Shown here: piece after piece, positions 9,380-18,566 of the stretch
Layout of the letters: every line of letters begins with the position of its first letter
Numbering within the stretch: position 1 is the stretch's first letter
Source: Variovorax sp. 679
GTDB taxonomy: Bacteria; Pseudomonadota; Gammaproteobacteria; Burkholderiales; Burkholderiaceae_C
Direction of reading: 5' to 3'
Length of the DNA: 64,000 bases
Assembly (NCBI RefSeq): GCF_003952185.1
Contig: NZ_RXFS01000004.1
Location: 186,001 to 250,000 of the forward strand
Notes under the pieces: model-generated
Databases searched by the model: none
The model's input: only the letters and a program-made list of their open reading frames with translations
Told to the model about the DNA's origin: nothing
Made by a program: the position numbers and the translations under genes

Positions 9380-10506
9380 GGCCGGGATTGTGGCGTGAGC
9401 AGCACCTTGATCGAGTCCAGCGAGTTCGCGAGCGCGAATGCGCGCTCCCATTCGGTCAGCGGAAAACCGTGCGTGACGATGCCCTTCGAGGTGACGAGGC
9501 CGCGCGCCAGCAGGTCGATGGCAATGGGGTAGCAGTAGGGCCCCAGGTGCGCGCCGCGCACGTCGAGCTCCTTGCGGTCGCCGATGATCGACCAGTCGGC
9601 GCTCGTCTCCGAGCCGAACACGCTGAACTCCACGAAGCGGCCGAGCTTGCGGATCATGTCCAGCCCTTGCGTCACGCCGATGGGCGCGCCCGTGGTCTCG
9701 ACGTACACGTCGCAGCCGTAGCCTTCGGTCAGGCCCTTCACGACCGCGTCGGCGTTCCCGGCCTTTGGGTCGATGACGACGTCGGCGCCGTACTGCTTCG
9801 CGAGCGCGAGGCGTTCGGGTACGGGGTCGATCACGATCAATTTCTTCGGTGTCTTTAGCGCCGCCACCTGCACCATCATCAGCCCCAGCGGGCCTGCACC
9901 GGCGATCACCACCACGTCGTCGAGCTGGATCTCGCCGCGGTTCACCGTGTGGATCGCGCACGACAGCGGCTCGATGATGGCCGCGTCTTCCAGCGAGATG
10001 CCGTCGGGGATCCTGTGCACGCGCGAAGTCGGCGGCAGCCGCATGTAGTCGGCCATGCCGCCGTCGGCCACGATGCGCTGGAAGCCGAAGATGTTGTGCA
10101 CCTCGCACATCCAGTACTTGCCCGAGGTGCAGAAGCGGCACTTGCCGCAGGGCACGATCTGCTCGGCGATCACGCGGTCGCCTCTCTCCACGCCGAAGTG
10201 CTCCGCCGCGCCTTCGCCCAGCGCCTCGACATAGCCGAAGAACTCATGGCCCGGAATGACTGGCGCCTTGACCCACGAGGGCTGTCCGTCGCCGCCCCAG
10301 AACATCTTCGCGCCCGAGTGGCACTTGCAATCGGAGGCGCAGATGCCGCAGGCCGCGATGGAGATCAGCAGCTCGTTCGGGCCGATGGCCGGCATGTCGA
10401 CGGTTTCGAGCCGGTAGTCCTTGGGGCCGTGGCAGACGACGGCCTGCATGGAGGCGAGCTGGGCGATGGCGCCCGATGTACCGGGCTGGAGTTTCTGGTA
10501 GCTCAT
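9376..10506 (-). CDS. Zn-dependent alcohol dehydrogenase (polyol/erythritol-threitol dehydrogenase-like)
   Basis: A 376-residue medium-chain dehydrogenase. Catalytic zinc residues include Cys53 in CGICASD and the HE pair in GHEFFG. A structural zinc lobe is visible as CGKCRFCTSGKYWMC, and the NAD-binding motif is IAGAGPLGLMMVQ. The sequence resembles threonine/sorbitol dehydrogenases and the erythritol/L-threitol dehydrogenases known from mycobacterial tetritol pathways. The inferred reaction is oxidation of an imported polyol to a ketose, which the adjacent kinase then phosphorylates. The neighbouring ribose-type ABC importer and AraC regulator support this role. The gap before the upstream permease gene holds a structured repeat. 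Confidence 0.88.
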   Translation of the reverse strand: MSYQKLQPGTSGAIAQLASMQAVVCHGPKDYRLETVDMPAIGPNELLISIAACGICASDCKCHSGAKMFWGGDGQPSWVKAPVIPGHEFFGYVEALGEGAAEHFGVERGDRVIAEQIVPCGKCRFCTSGKYWMCEVHNIFGFQRIVADGGMADYMRLPPTSRVHRIPDGISLEDAAIIEPLSCAIHTVNRGEIQLDDVVVIAGAGPLGLMMVQVAALKTPKKLIVIDPVPERLALAKQYGADVVIDPKAGNADAVVKGLTEGYGCDVYVETTGAPIGVTQGLDMIRKLGRFVEFSVFGSETSADWSIIGDRKELDVRGAHLGPYCYPIAIDLLARGLVTSKGIVTHGFPLTEWERAFALANSLDSIKVLLTPQSRP

Positions 10507-10544
10507 GGTTCTTTCTGGTCAGAAGGGTTGCGGTTCTTTCGCGA

Positions 10545-10636
10545 AACACCGCGGAACCGGCTTTGCCGGGCCGCCGGTGTTGCCCCCGGTAGGGGGTAGG
10601 AGAAGCGACACGAAGTGCGCGAAGCCTGGGGGCGAG
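10545..10636 (-). repeat. Stop-proximal structured repeat, copy 1
   Basis: One of three near-identical elements of about 92 bases in this window (others at 46998-47091 and 48477-48566). It begins one base after the permease stop codon in the direction of transcription. Plus-strand elements are a long imperfect hairpin with AACACC/GGTGTT, GCGG/CCGC and CCGGC/GCCGG arms, a CCCCC-GGTA-GGGGG hairpin, and a GCG-A-CAC-gaa-GTG-CGC hairpin. The same order and orientation recur in all copies. It sits inside the operon between permease and dehydrogenase genes, so it could damp readthrough or protect the upstream mRNA end. No open reading frame is expected here. Confidence 0.85.
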
Positions 10637-10637
10637 T

Positions 10638-11618
10638 TCATCTTTTTGCTTCGCGGCTTATGAAGATGGCGAGCAGCACGATGCCGCCCTTGATGATCAG
10701 TTGCAGGTACGGCGACACGCCGATCATGTTGAGACCGTTGTTCAGCACGCCCAGCAGCAGTGCACCGACCAGCGTGCCCGCGATGGCACCGCGACCGCCC
10801 GCGATGGAGGTGCCGCCCATGACCACCGCTGCGATGGCGTCGAGCTCGAAGCCCACGCCCACGCCGGGCTGTCCGCTGGTCACGCGTGAGGCCTGCACGA
10901 TGCCCGCGATGGCGGCGGTGAATCCGCTGAGCGCATACACCAGCAGCTTGTAGCGCGACACCCGCACGCCCGAAAGCCGCGTGGCTTCCTCGTTGCCGCC
11001 GATGGCATACACGTACCGGCCGAAGGGCGCCATGTTCAGCAGCACGTAGGCCGCGAGATACGTCGCCAGCATGATGAGGATCGGCACCTTGATTCCCGCG
11101 AGCACGCCGCCGCCGAGGAAGGCGAACGAGTCGGGCAGTCCGTCGATGGGATAGCCGCCGGTGTAGATCAGCGCGATGCCGCGCGCGATGCCCATGGTGG
11201 CCAGCGTCACGATGATGGGCGGCATGCGCAGGTAGGCCACGCAGTAGCCGTTGAAGAGGCCGATCACCACGCCCACGCCCAGGCCGAGCGGCACGGCGAG
11301 CATCGGCGGCAGCCCGAACTGCACCATCATCCCCGAGGCCAGCGTGCCCGACAGCGCCACCACCGCGCCCACCGAGAGATCGATGCCGCCGGTGAGGATC
11401 GCGGCCGTCATGCCCACCGCGATGATCGCGTTGATCGACGACTGCAGCGCGATGTTCTGCAGGTTGCTCCACGAGAGGAAGTTGTCGGTCGCCACGATCA
11501 TGAAGACCGAGATCGCAATCAGGCCCACCAGCGGAAGAAAGGCCGTCGAGCGGCGCAGCCGGGTGAAGAGCCCGCCGGCGGGAACCGGCGGCACGGGATG
11601 GGTGGCGGTGGCGTTCAT
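10638..11618 (-). CDS. Sugar ABC transporter permease (RbsC-like)
   Basis: A 326-residue inner-membrane permease of the ribose/xylose class (BPD_transp_2). Multiple hydrophobic segments are evident. The family-typical [16 protein letters not shown] near residue 75 and [23 protein letters not shown] near residue 270 are present. It pairs with the ATPase encoded immediately upstream, whose stop codon overlaps this start codon (ATGA), and with the receptor at 13149-14072. The transporter is expected to import a pentose or polyol used by the dehydrogenase and kinase downstream. The ATG chosen gives a short cytosolic N-terminus before the first membrane helix. Confidence 0.92.
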   Translation of the reverse strand: MNATATHPVPPVPAGGLFTRLRRSTAFLPLVGLIAISVFMIVATDNFLSWSNLQNIALQSSINAIIAVGMTAAILTGGIDLSVGAVVALSGTLASGMMVQFGLPPMLAVPLGLGVGVVIGLFNGYCVAYLRMPPIIVTLATMGIARGIALIYTGGYPIDGLPDSFAFLGGGVLAGIKVPILIMLATYLAAYVLLNMAPFGRYVYAIGGNEEATRLSGVRVSRYKLLVYALSGFTAAIAGIVQASRVTSGQPGVGVGFELDAIAAVVMGGTSIAGGRGAIAGTLVGALLLGVLNNGLNMIGVSPYLQLIIKGGIVLLAIFISREAKR

Positions 11619-13123
11619 TGCAGGCCCCCTTTGGTTGCGTGGCGCATGATGTCGCCGGAGTTGATGGAGTCGCCCTCGAGCGTGGCCACGATGGAGCCGC
11701 CCGAGAACACCGCGACGCGGTCGCACATGCCGACGATCTCGGGCAGCTCGCTCGAAATCATCACGATCGACTTTCCCTGCCGCGTGAACTCGCGCATGAG
11801 CCCGTAGATCTCTGCCTTGGCGCCCACGTCGATGCCGCGCGTGGGCTCGTCGAAGATCAGCACTTCGCATTCGTGGCCGAGCCAGCGCGCGATCACCACC
11901 TTCTGCTGGTTGCCGCCAGACAGCGTGGCCACGCGGGTCTCGATGCCGGGCGCCTTCACGCCCACGCGGCGCGAGAGCTCGGCGGCCGAGCGCTCTTCCG
12001 ACGCCCTGCTGACCAGCCCCGCGCTTCGGTGCCTGCCCAGGTTGTTCAGCGAGATGTTGAAGCGGATCGTGAAGTCGGTGATGAGCCCTTCCACCTTGCG
12101 GCTTTCGGGCAGCAGGCCGATACCGTTCTCCAGCGCCTGCGTCGGATCGTCCAGGCGCACGGGCTTGCCGTTGCGCAGCACCGTCTTGCGGTGCACGCGG
12201 TCGGCGCCCATCATGCCCAGTGCCAGTTCGGTGCGGCCCGAGCCGACCAGCCCCGCGAAGCCGAGGATTTCGCCTTCGTGCAGCTCGAAGGCATTGACCG
12301 GCCCGCCCTTCGCGAGCTGGATGTGGGGTACTTCGAGCACCTTGCGACCGCGCGGCGCGGGCTGCGGCTTCGGCGGAAAGCTGTGCTCGATGCGGCGGCC
12401 CACCATCATCTCGACCAGCGCGTCGACGTTCGTCTCGCCCACCTCGGCGTGCCCTGCGTTGGCGCCGTCGCGCAGCACGCTGATGCGGTCGCACACCTCG
12501 AAGATCTCGTCGAGGTGGTGCGAGATGAAGATCATCGCTACGCCTTTGGCGCGCAGCTCGCGCATGATCCTGAACAGATGGCCCGCCTCGTTCGGCGTGA
12601 GCGTGGCGGTCGGTTCGTCGAGCACCAGCAGGCGCGCCTTCAGCGACAGCGCCTTGCCGATCTCCACGAACTGCTGCTGCGCCACCGAGAGCCGGCAGAT
12701 CGGCGCGTCGAGATCGATCTGCACGCCCAGCTCGTCGAAGAGCTCGCGCGCGGAGCGCTTCATCGCCGCCTTGTCCATCAGCCCGAAGCGGTTCTTCAGG
12801 TAGCGGCCGAGGAAGATGTTCTCCACCGCGTTCAGGTACGGCACCAGGCTGAACTCCTGGAAGATGATGCCGATGCCCGCGGCGATCGCGTCGTTGTAGC
12901 CCGCGAACCTGTGCTCGCTGCCCTCGATGAAGATGCGCCCCTCGTCGGCCTGGTGGATGCCGCCGAGGATCTTCATCAGCGTCGACTTGCCCGCGCCGTT
13001 CTCGCCGAGCAGCGCGTGCACCTCGCCCTTGCGGATCGAGAGGTCGATGCCCGTGAGTGCCTTCACGCCGGGAAAGCTCTTCGAGACGCCTTCGAGCCGC
13101 AGCATTTCGGCGGTGTCTTCCAT
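11615..13123 (-). CDS. Sugar ABC transporter ATP-binding protein (RbsA-like, double ABC)
   Basis: A 502-residue fused double ATPase typical of ribose-class importers. The first half contains the Walker [10 protein letters not shown] near residue 42, followed by a Q-loop and a Walker B (LLVLDEPTA). The second half has the degenerate Walker [10 protein letters not shown] and a strong signature [15 protein letters not shown], then [16 protein letters not shown] single functional site with one degenerate site is normal for RbsA proteins. It supplies energy for the adjacent RbsC-like permease. The 25-base gap to the receptor gene upstream and the ATGA overlap downstream place it in one operon. Confidence 0.93.
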   Translation of the reverse strand: MEDTAEMLRLEGVSKSFPGVKALTGIDLSIRKGEVHALLGENGAGKSTLMKILGGIHQADEGRIFIEGSEHRFAGYNDAIAAGIGIIFQEFSLVPYLNAVENIFLGRYLKNRFGLMDKAAMKRSARELFDELGVQIDLDAPICRLSVAQQQFVEIGKALSLKARLLVLDEPTATLTPNEAGHLFRIMRELRAKGVAMIFISHHLDEIFEVCDRISVLRDGANAGHAEVGETNVDALVEMMVGRRIEHSFPPKPQPAPRGRKVLEVPHIQLAKGGPVNAFELHEGEILGFAGLVGSGRTELALGMMGADRVHRKTVLRNGKPVRLDDPTQALENGIGLLPESRKVEGLITDFTIRFNISLNNLGRHRSAGLVSRASEERSAAELSRRVGVKAPGIETRVATLSGGNQQKVVIARWLGHECEVLIFDEPTRGIDVGAKAEIYGLMREFTRQGKSIVMISSELPEIVGMCDRVAVFSGGSIVATLEGDSINSGDIMRHATKGGLQ

Positions 13124-13148
13124 GGCCGTGAACTCGTCGGGGCCCGGG

Positions 13149-14072
13149 TTACCAGGTGAAGGTCTTCGCGCCTTCGGCGTCGATCAGCTTCACGTCGACC
13201 GGCACCGCCAGCGGCACGTTGGCGCCCCACTTCTTGGCAAGCGCGATGCCGATGGCCAGGCGGATCTGGTCGCGCGGGTACTGCGCGGTGGTCGCGATGA
13301 ACTTCGAGCCCGGCTTCTGCATCGCCTTGATGGCCTCGGGCGCACCGTCCACGCTGGTGAGCTTCACGTCCTTGCCGCTGGCCTCGATGGCCGCGAGCGC
13401 GCCCATGGAGCCGCCGTCGTTCACGCTGAACACGCCCTTCAGGTCCTTGTTGGCCTGCAGGATGTTCTCGGTCACGGTGAGCGCGGTGGCGCGCTCCTGC
13501 TTGCCGTTCTGCGTGCTCACCACCTTGATGCCGGGGTACTTGGCGAGCGCCTCGCGGCAGCCCTTCACGCGCTCCAGGATCGGCACCACCGGAATGCCGT
13601 CGAGGATGGCGACGTCGCCTTTTTCGCCAATGCTCTTCGCGAGGTACTCGCAGGCCAGGCGGCCGGCGTCGGTGTTCTTCGAGCCCACGAAGGAGTCGAC
13701 CGGACCCTGCGCGTTGGCGTCCACCGCCACCACCACCAGGCCCGCCTTCTTGGCCGAGCGCACGGCCGACTGCACGCCGGTGGAGTCGGTCGGGTTCAGC
13801 AGCAGGATGTCGACCTTCTTCTGGATCATGTCCTCCACGTCGCCGATCTGCTTGGCCACGTCGTGCCGCGCGTCGGTGGCGACCACGGTCGCGCCGATGC
13901 TGGCGGCGGCCTCTTCGAGCGCCTGCTTCATCGTCACGAAGTAGGGGTTGTTGAGCTCCTGGAAGGTCATGCCGATGCGCAGCGGCTGCTTGGGCGCCTG
14001 CTGTGCCTGCGCGGCCGAGGCACCGCAGACCAGCGCGGCAGTAAGGGCGGTGGCTTTGAGGATGTTCTTCAT
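13149..14072 (-). CDS. Sugar ABC transporter substrate-binding protein (RbsB-like)
   Basis: A 307-residue periplasmic receptor of the LacI/ribose-binding type. The ATG at 14072 gives [24 protein letters not shown], a Sec signal peptide with AQA cleavage near residue 23. A longer in-frame start would add 15 residues of non-signal sequence. The mature chain begins with [23 protein letters not shown], the standard opening of this family. It is the first transport gene of the minus-strand operon and is followed by the ATPase and permease. The ligand is likely a pentose, tetritol or pentitol judging by the downstream enzymes; that is inference from context. Confidence 0.92.
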   Translation of the reverse strand: MKNILKATALTAALVCGASAAQAQQAPKQPLRIGMTFQELNNPYFVTMKQALEEAAASIGATVVATDARHDVAKQIGDVEDMIQKKVDILLLNPTDSTGVQSAVRSAKKAGLVVVAVDANAQGPVDSFVGSKNTDAGRLACEYLAKSIGEKGDVAILDGIPVVPILERVKGCREALAKYPGIKVVSTQNGKQERATALTVTENILQANKDLKGVFSVNDGGSMGALAAIEASGKDVKLTSVDGAPEAIKAMQKPGSKFIATTAQYPRDQIRLAIGIALAKKWGANVPLAVPVDVKLIDAEGAKTFTW

Positions 14073-14182
14073 GGTGGCTGTCTCCTTGGGTTTGTGACTG
14101 TCGAAAAACGCGGACAAAGGCTCGCCCCACGCGGCGCCCGAAGGGCCGCGTCGGTGACGACGCGGGGAACACGGAAGCCCGG

Positions 14183-15073
14183 CTACGGCGGGCTGGCTGC
14201 GCGCGAGGCGGCTGCCTGCATGCGGTGGAAATTGCGGAACTTGGTCGGCGGCATGCGCTTGTGCAGCAGGAACTGCCGGTTGAAGTTCGACACGTTGTTG
14301 AAGCCCACGTCCATGCAGACGTCGAGCACCGGCTTCTCGCTGTTGGTGAGCAGCTCGCAGGCGCGGCTGATGCGCAGCCGGTTCACGTAGCGCACGAACG
14401 ACTGGCCCGTGTGCTTGCGGAACGAGCGCGAGAAGGCGCTCGGGCTCTGGCCCACCAGCTCGGCCAGCATCGGCTCGCGCAGCTCGTCGCCCAGGTTGGC
14501 CGCGATGTGCGCCAGCACGTTGTTGATCGCGTGCGACATGAAGGCCTTCGGGTCGGGCTTGAACGCGGGGCTCGCGAGGCGCTGGCGGTCCTGGCCGTCG
14601 GCCAGCAGCTCGAGCAGCGACAGCAGCAGGATCACCCGGCGCAGGCCGCGCGCCTCAAGCAGCGACTCCATGATCGGCTTGGCCGCGGCGGCGGTCTCTG
14701 CCGAGAACAGCAGGCCGGAGCCCGACTCGGCCAGCAGCGGCGCGATGCGCTCGAACTCGGGAAAGCTCGCGGCCATGGCCTGCGCCAGCGAAGCCGGAAA
14801 CTGGATCACGATGCCGCGCCGTTCCACGCTCTGCCCGGCGGGCACGTCGCTGATCCAGTTGTGCGGCAGGTCGGGGCCCATCAGCACCAGGTTGCCGGGC
14901 TCGAAGTGGCCGACGTGGTCGCCCACGAAATACACGCCCTGGGTCTCGACGATCAGCTGGATCTCGTACTCGGGATGGAAGTGCCAGCGCACCGTGCGGT
15001 ACGGGTATCCGTGCGCCCAGCAGGTGAACGATTCGTCACCGCGGACTTCGACGATTTCCAGGTCGGGTTGCAT
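14183..15073 (-). CDS. AraC family transcriptional regulator
   Basis: A 296-residue regulator with an N-terminal cupin-like sensing domain (HFHPEYEIQLIVE near residue 28, then GDHVGHFEPGNLVLMGP) and a C-terminal double helix-turn-helix (about residues 185-290). The latter contains ISRACELLTNSEKPVLDVCMDVGFNNVSNFNRQF, given here as a landmark in two parts: recognition around VLDVCMDVGF and the NFNRQF helix. It lies upstream of the polyol ABC operon on the same strand, with 110 bases between, and probably activates that operon when the sugar alcohol binds. The start at 15073 is preferred because the cupin begins directly after MQPDLEIVEV. Confidence 0.88.
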   Translation of the reverse strand: MQPDLEIVEVRGDESFTCWAHGYPYRTVRWHFHPEYEIQLIVETQGVYFVGDHVGHFEPGNLVLMGPDLPHNWISDVPAGQSVERRGIVIQFPASLAQAMAASFPEFERIAPLLAESGSGLLFSAETAAAAKPIMESLLEARGLRRVILLLSLLELLADGQDRQRLASPAFKPDPKAFMSHAINNVLAHIAANLGDELREPMLAELVGQSPSAFSRSFRKHTGQSFVRYVNRLRISRACELLTNSEKPVLDVCMDVGFNNVSNFNRQFLLHKRMPPTKFRNFHRMQAAASRAASPP

Positions 15074-15204
15074 GGGGCGGACTGTACGAATCGCTCCTGA
15101 TGCCAACAACCAGAGATAGCGCCCGGAATCGATACTTTTTTGACCTTCCTGGAGGCCTGAAAGCCGGGTGCCGTAACACGCATTGCGCCGCAGCAAAGCC
15201 CTTT

Positions 15205-15216
15205 CTCCCCGGGGAG
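15205..15216. other. 12-bp perfect palindrome in the AraC/CoA-transferase intergenic region
   Basis: CTCCCCGGGGAG is a perfect palindrome in the 256-base non-coding stretch 15074-15329, which separates the divergently transcribed AraC and CoA-transferase genes. The stretch shows no convincing gene. A TTGACC hexamer at 15140-15145 could be a weak -35, but no matching -10 was found. In GC-rich DNA a palindrome of this length can arise by chance, so the regulatory reading is weak. Confidence 0.25.
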
Positions 15217-15329
15217 GGAGGCCGGCACGGGCATCGATTGCTGCACCGCGGAAGGCGCCGGATCGGCGGAGTCAAGAATTCATAGGTGTTTTCCCTTCCC
15301 GGCCCGGCGGGGCGGCACACTCTGGCGCC

Positions 15330-16574
15330 ATGACGACGACCACAAGCACAACCTCATCTCCCTCGGCGGGCCCTCTGGCCGGCCTCAAGGTCATCGAGCT
15401 CGGGCAGCTCATCGCCGGGCCTTTCGCCGCGCGCACGCTGGGCGACTTCGGCGCGGACGTCATCAAGATCGAGCCGCCCGGCGCCGGCGATCCGCTGCGC
15501 ACCTGGCGGCTGCTGAAGGACGGCACCTCCGTCTGGTGGCAGGTGCAGTCGCGCAACAAGCGCTCGCTGGCGCTGGACCTGCGCGAGGCCGAGGCGCAGG
15601 CCGTGGTGCGCAAGCTCGCGGCGGAGGCCGACGTGATGGTCGAGAACTTCCGCCCTGGCGCGATGGAAGGTTGGGGCCTCGGCCCCGACGAGCTGCTGGC
15701 CGCCAACCCCGCGCTCGTGATGCTGCGCATCAGCGGCTACGGCCAGACCGGCCCGTATCGCGACCGCCCCGGCTTCGGCGTGGTGGCCGAAGCCATGGGC
15801 GGGCTGCGCCATCTCACTGGCGAGCCGGGCCGCGTGCCGGTGCGCGTGGGCGTGTCGATCGGTGACACGCTGGCCTCGCTGCACGGCGTGATCGGCGTGC
15901 TGATGGCGATGCAGCACCGGCATGCGACGGTGAGCGCGGAGTATCCGAAGGGGCGCGGGCAGGTGGTCGACGTGGCGCTGTACGAGGCGGTCTTCAACTG
16001 CATGGAAAGCCTGCTGCCGGAGTACGACGCCTTCGGCGCGGTGCGCGAGGCAGCCGGCAGTGCCTTGCCCGGCATCGCGCCGACCAACGCCTACCACTGC
16101 GCCGACGGCGGCTACGCCATCGTCGCGGGCAACGGCGACAGCATCTTCCGGCGGCTCATGGAGTGCATCGGACGGCCCGACCTGGCGGCGGACTCTTCGC
16201 TGGCCGGCAACACGGGCCGCGTGGCGAAGGTCGAAATGCTGGACGCCGCCATCGGCGACTGGGCCGCGCAGCGCACCGTGGGCGAGGTGCTGGCGGCGCT
16301 CGATGCGGCGCATGTGCCGGCCGGGCGCATCTACACCATCGCAGACATCGCGGCCGATCCGCACTACGCGGCGCGCGGCATGCTGCAGCAGGTGCGCATG
16401 GCCGACGGCAGCGCGCTCGCGGTGCCCGGCTTCGTGCCCAAGCTGTCGCTCACGCCGGCCAGCCACCGGCACAACGCGCCGGCGCTGGGGGAGGACACCG
16501 ATGCGGTGCTGAAGGAGATCGGCCTGAACGAGGGGCAGATCGCCGCGCTGCGCGAGCGCGGGATCGTGGGATAG
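15330..16574 (+). CDS. CaiB/BaiF family (class III) CoA-transferase
   Basis: A 414-residue cytosolic acyl-CoA transferase of the formyl-CoA transferase/CaiB family. The opening LAGLKVIELGQLIAGPF and GDFGADVIKIEPPGAGD is diagnostic, as are NKRSLALDL and VMVENFRPGAMEGWGL. The catalytic Asp is probably Asp179 in VSIGDTLAS, aligned with the conserved family aspartate. It moves CoA between carboxylic acids without ATP, often in catabolism of dicarboxylic or aromatic acids. It is transcribed alone, followed 62 bases later by the protease cassette, and its acid substrate is not evident. The ATG at 15330 is chosen because homologues begin directly before the LAGLKV motif. Confidence 0.92.
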   Translation: MTTTTSTTSSPSAGPLAGLKVIELGQLIAGPFAARTLGDFGADVIKIEPPGAGDPLRTWRLLKDGTSVWWQVQSRNKRSLALDLREAEAQAVVRKLAAEADVMVENFRPGAMEGWGLGPDELLAANPALVMLRISGYGQTGPYRDRPGFGVVAEAMGGLRHLTGEPGRVPVRVGVSIGDTLASLHGVIGVLMAMQHRHATVSAEYPKGRGQVVDVALYEAVFNCMESLLPEYDAFGAVREAAGSALPGIAPTNAYHCADGGYAIVAGNGDSIFRRLMECIGRPDLAADSSLAGNTGRVAKVEMLDAAIGDWAAQRTVGEVLAALDAAHVPAGRIYTIADIAADPHYAARGMLQQVRMADGSALAVPGFVPKLSLTPASHRHNAPALGEDTDAVLKEIGLNEGQIAALRERGIVG

Positions 16575-16636
16575 GCTCGATTCACCGGGGCGAAATGGCC
16601 TTCGTGCGATAAAGCGGCAACAAGGAGAGAGAGTCC

Positions 16637-18259
16637 ATGGCTGCAGCAGCGAACGAGCGACGTGAGGCACCGAGGCAAATCCACCATCAGCCCGTGAAGA
16701 GCGAGCTGTCGAAATCGGACGAGCAGAAGCTGGAGCGCCTGCTGCAGGAGCTGCGCCTGCGCCGCATGGCAGTGGAGCCCAGGTTTTCCGACGACGTCAT
16801 CGTCTGGCCCCCGCGCAGCGCGGTGGCCGGCGGCGCCGAGCTGGCGACGCTGAGCGCGATCAATCTAGGCAACGCAGCGGCTGCGATCGGGCAGAGGATG
16901 GAAGGCCGCGGCGTTCCCCGGATGAAGCTCCTCAAGCAGGTCGATGGCGTATCGGTGATGAGCGCCAATTCGGCCGCCCTGCTGGCGATGCGGCGCAACA
17001 CACCGGGGCTGCGCGTCGCGCCCGCCGCGTGGGCGTATCTGCAATACATCCGGCCGCTGGGCGACGAGCTGGAAGCCGGCGCGATCCAGGTCGCGGCGGG
17101 GACCAAGGTCAAGCGATTCGAGCTGCGCTTTGCCGATCCGCATGGCAAGCCGGTGGCGGGCGTGCGGGTCAAGGCGCTCGTGGACTGGGACGGCGCGCAC
17201 GTGCCGGCGGTGACCGACAAGGAAGGCATCGCGAGCATCGGGATTCCCGTGCTCTATCCGCGCGTGGAAATGATCCTGGTCGAGCCGGAGCATACGCACT
17301 GGTCGGTCTTCCTCAAGGGTTTCGACCGCGCGGCGGCACCGAGGCGGCTGGACGTGCGGGCCCTGCCGCTGGCGCCCGATTCCTTCCGGCTGCTGTCGCA
17401 CTACGCGCCCTACGATGCCCAGGCGGGGGCGGGCGTGACGGTCGGCGTGATCGACAGCGGCGTCGGGCCGCATGCGGATATCGCCGTGGCGGGCGGCGGC
17501 TGTTTCGTCACCGGCGAGAACCCGGCCGACTTCCTGGACAACGGCATCGGCCACGGCACGCACGTGGCCGGCATCATCGCGGGCCGGATGGCGGAAGGCA
17601 CCGGCATCCACGGCCTCGCGCCGGCCTGCCGCCTGATGGCGTACCGCGTCTGCCCGAAGAGCGGCGAGCGCGGGCGCGCGAAATCGACCGACATCGCCAG
17701 TGCGCTCGACCGCGCCATCGCCGACGGCTGCCACATCGTCAACATCAGCATGGGCAGCCTGGAGCCGATGCCGGAGATGCCCGACATCCTCGAGAAGGCG
17801 CGCAATGCCGGCGTGGTGGTGTTCGCGGCCACCGGCAACGACGGCCAGCCGCTGCTGCGCTTTCCCGCCCGCTACAGCCACACCCTGGCCGTGGGCGCGC
17901 TGGGGCGCGACGGAACGTTTCCGGCGGATTGCCCCGAGAGCTTCCAGGAAAGCGAGATCCGCCGGAAGAAGGAGTTCGTCGCCGAGTTCTCCAACTACGG
18001 GCTCTCCACCGATTTCATCGGCCCCGGCGTGGCGGTGCTGTCGACCTTTCCGGGCGAAAGGTACGCCATGATGTCCGGTACCTCGATGGCCACGCCGTAC
18101 TCCTCGGGCATGGCGGCCCGTCTGTTGTCAGGGAATTCGAAGCTGCTTACCATGCCCGGAGGCCCTGAAAAGGCCGACGCCATCGTCAGGATGCTGTCCG
18201 AGGCAGCGCAAAGGGTGGGTTGGCCGGCCGAGTACGAAGGATTCGGAGTTCTGAAGTGA
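16637..18259 (+). CDS. S8 family subtilisin-like serine peptidase without signal peptide
   Basis: A 540-residue subtilase. The catalytic triad is intact: Asp273 in VGVIDSGVG, His306 in GHGTHVAG and Ser483 in GTSMATP; the oxyanion Asn sits in ATGNDG. The N-terminus is charged, with no hydrophobic signal, so it is predicted to be cytosolic or exported by an unrecognised route. Residues about 95-140 (GVSVMSANSAALLAMRR then PGLRVAP) resemble the second half of a propeptide fold. Residues about 155-250 look like a carboxypeptidase-regulatory or Ig-like beta domain. A strong Shine-Dalgarno (AAGGAGAG) precedes the ATG. It is first in a three-gene run with a propeptide-like protein and a NUC1 nuclease. 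Confidence 0.9.
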   Translation: MAAAANERREAPRQIHHQPVKSELSKSDEQKLERLLQELRLRRMAVEPRFSDDVIVWPPRSAVAGGAELATLSAINLGNAAAAIGQRMEGRGVPRMKLLKQVDGVSVMSANSAALLAMRRNTPGLRVAPAAWAYLQYIRPLGDELEAGAIQVAAGTKVKRFELRFADPHGKPVAGVRVKALVDWDGAHVPAVTDKEGIASIGIPVLYPRVEMILVEPEHTHWSVFLKGFDRAAAPRRLDVRALPLAPDSFRLLSHYAPYDAQAGAGVTVGVIDSGVGPHADIAVAGGGCFVTGENPADFLDNGIGHGTHVAGIIAGRMAEGTGIHGLAPACRLMAYRVCPKSGERGRAKSTDIASALDRAIADGCHIVNISMGSLEPMPEMPDILEKARNAGVVVFAATGNDGQPLLRFPARYSHTLAVGALGRDGTFPADCPESFQESEIRRKKEFVAEFSNYGLSTDFIGPGVAVLSTFPGERYAMMSGTSMATPYSSGMAARLLSGNSKLLTMPGGPEKADAIVRMLSEAAQRVGWPAEYEGFGVLK

Positions 18260-18507
18260 CCAGCGTGGTGTTGACCTACACAGGCAGCCCCGACAAGAAG
18301 TTGTCGGCGAAGGCGCGGCTGCGTCGCCGCGTGCCCGGTGTCGTCCTCACGGCCAAGACCAGCACCCTGCTGGAAGCCCAGGTCGACGAGGAGCAATTGG
18401 CCGCGCTCGAGCAGAACCCGGAATGGGCAGTGTCCCAGCCCACCTTCGCGGAAATCCGCAAACCTGCCTTCAATCTGAAAAACGCACGCGCCAAGCTCGC
18501 GAAGTAG
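18256..18507 (+). CDS. Small protein resembling a subtilase propeptide/I9 inhibitor domain
   Basis: An 83-residue protein most likely starting at GTG 18256, which overlaps the protease stop codon (GTGA) and implies translational coupling. The pattern of an initial strand (SVVLTYTG), a basic helix (KKLSAKARLRRRV), PGVVLTAKTS, VDEEQLAALEQNP and a final WAVSQPTF matches the layout of subtilase propeptides of the inhibitor I9 type. In ordinary subtilases this module is the N-terminal pro-region. Here it is a separate downstream gene, so it could fold or restrain the adjacent protease in trans. This assignment rests on pattern resemblance only and is moderately certain; the coding status is well supported by the overlap. 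Confidence 0.7.
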   Translation: MTSVVLTYTGSPDKKLSAKARLRRRVPGVVLTAKTSTLLEAQVDEEQLAALEQNPEWAVSQPTFAEIRKPAFNLKNARAKLAK

Positions 18508-18566
18508 CCGCAAGGCGCCCACTGCCGCCGATGGCCGTGGAGTTTTCCGAAAGAGGGAGGTTCTTC

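Noticed and set aside
15140..15145. TTGACC as a promoter for the CoA-transferase
   Set aside because: No -10 hexamer at a usable distance.
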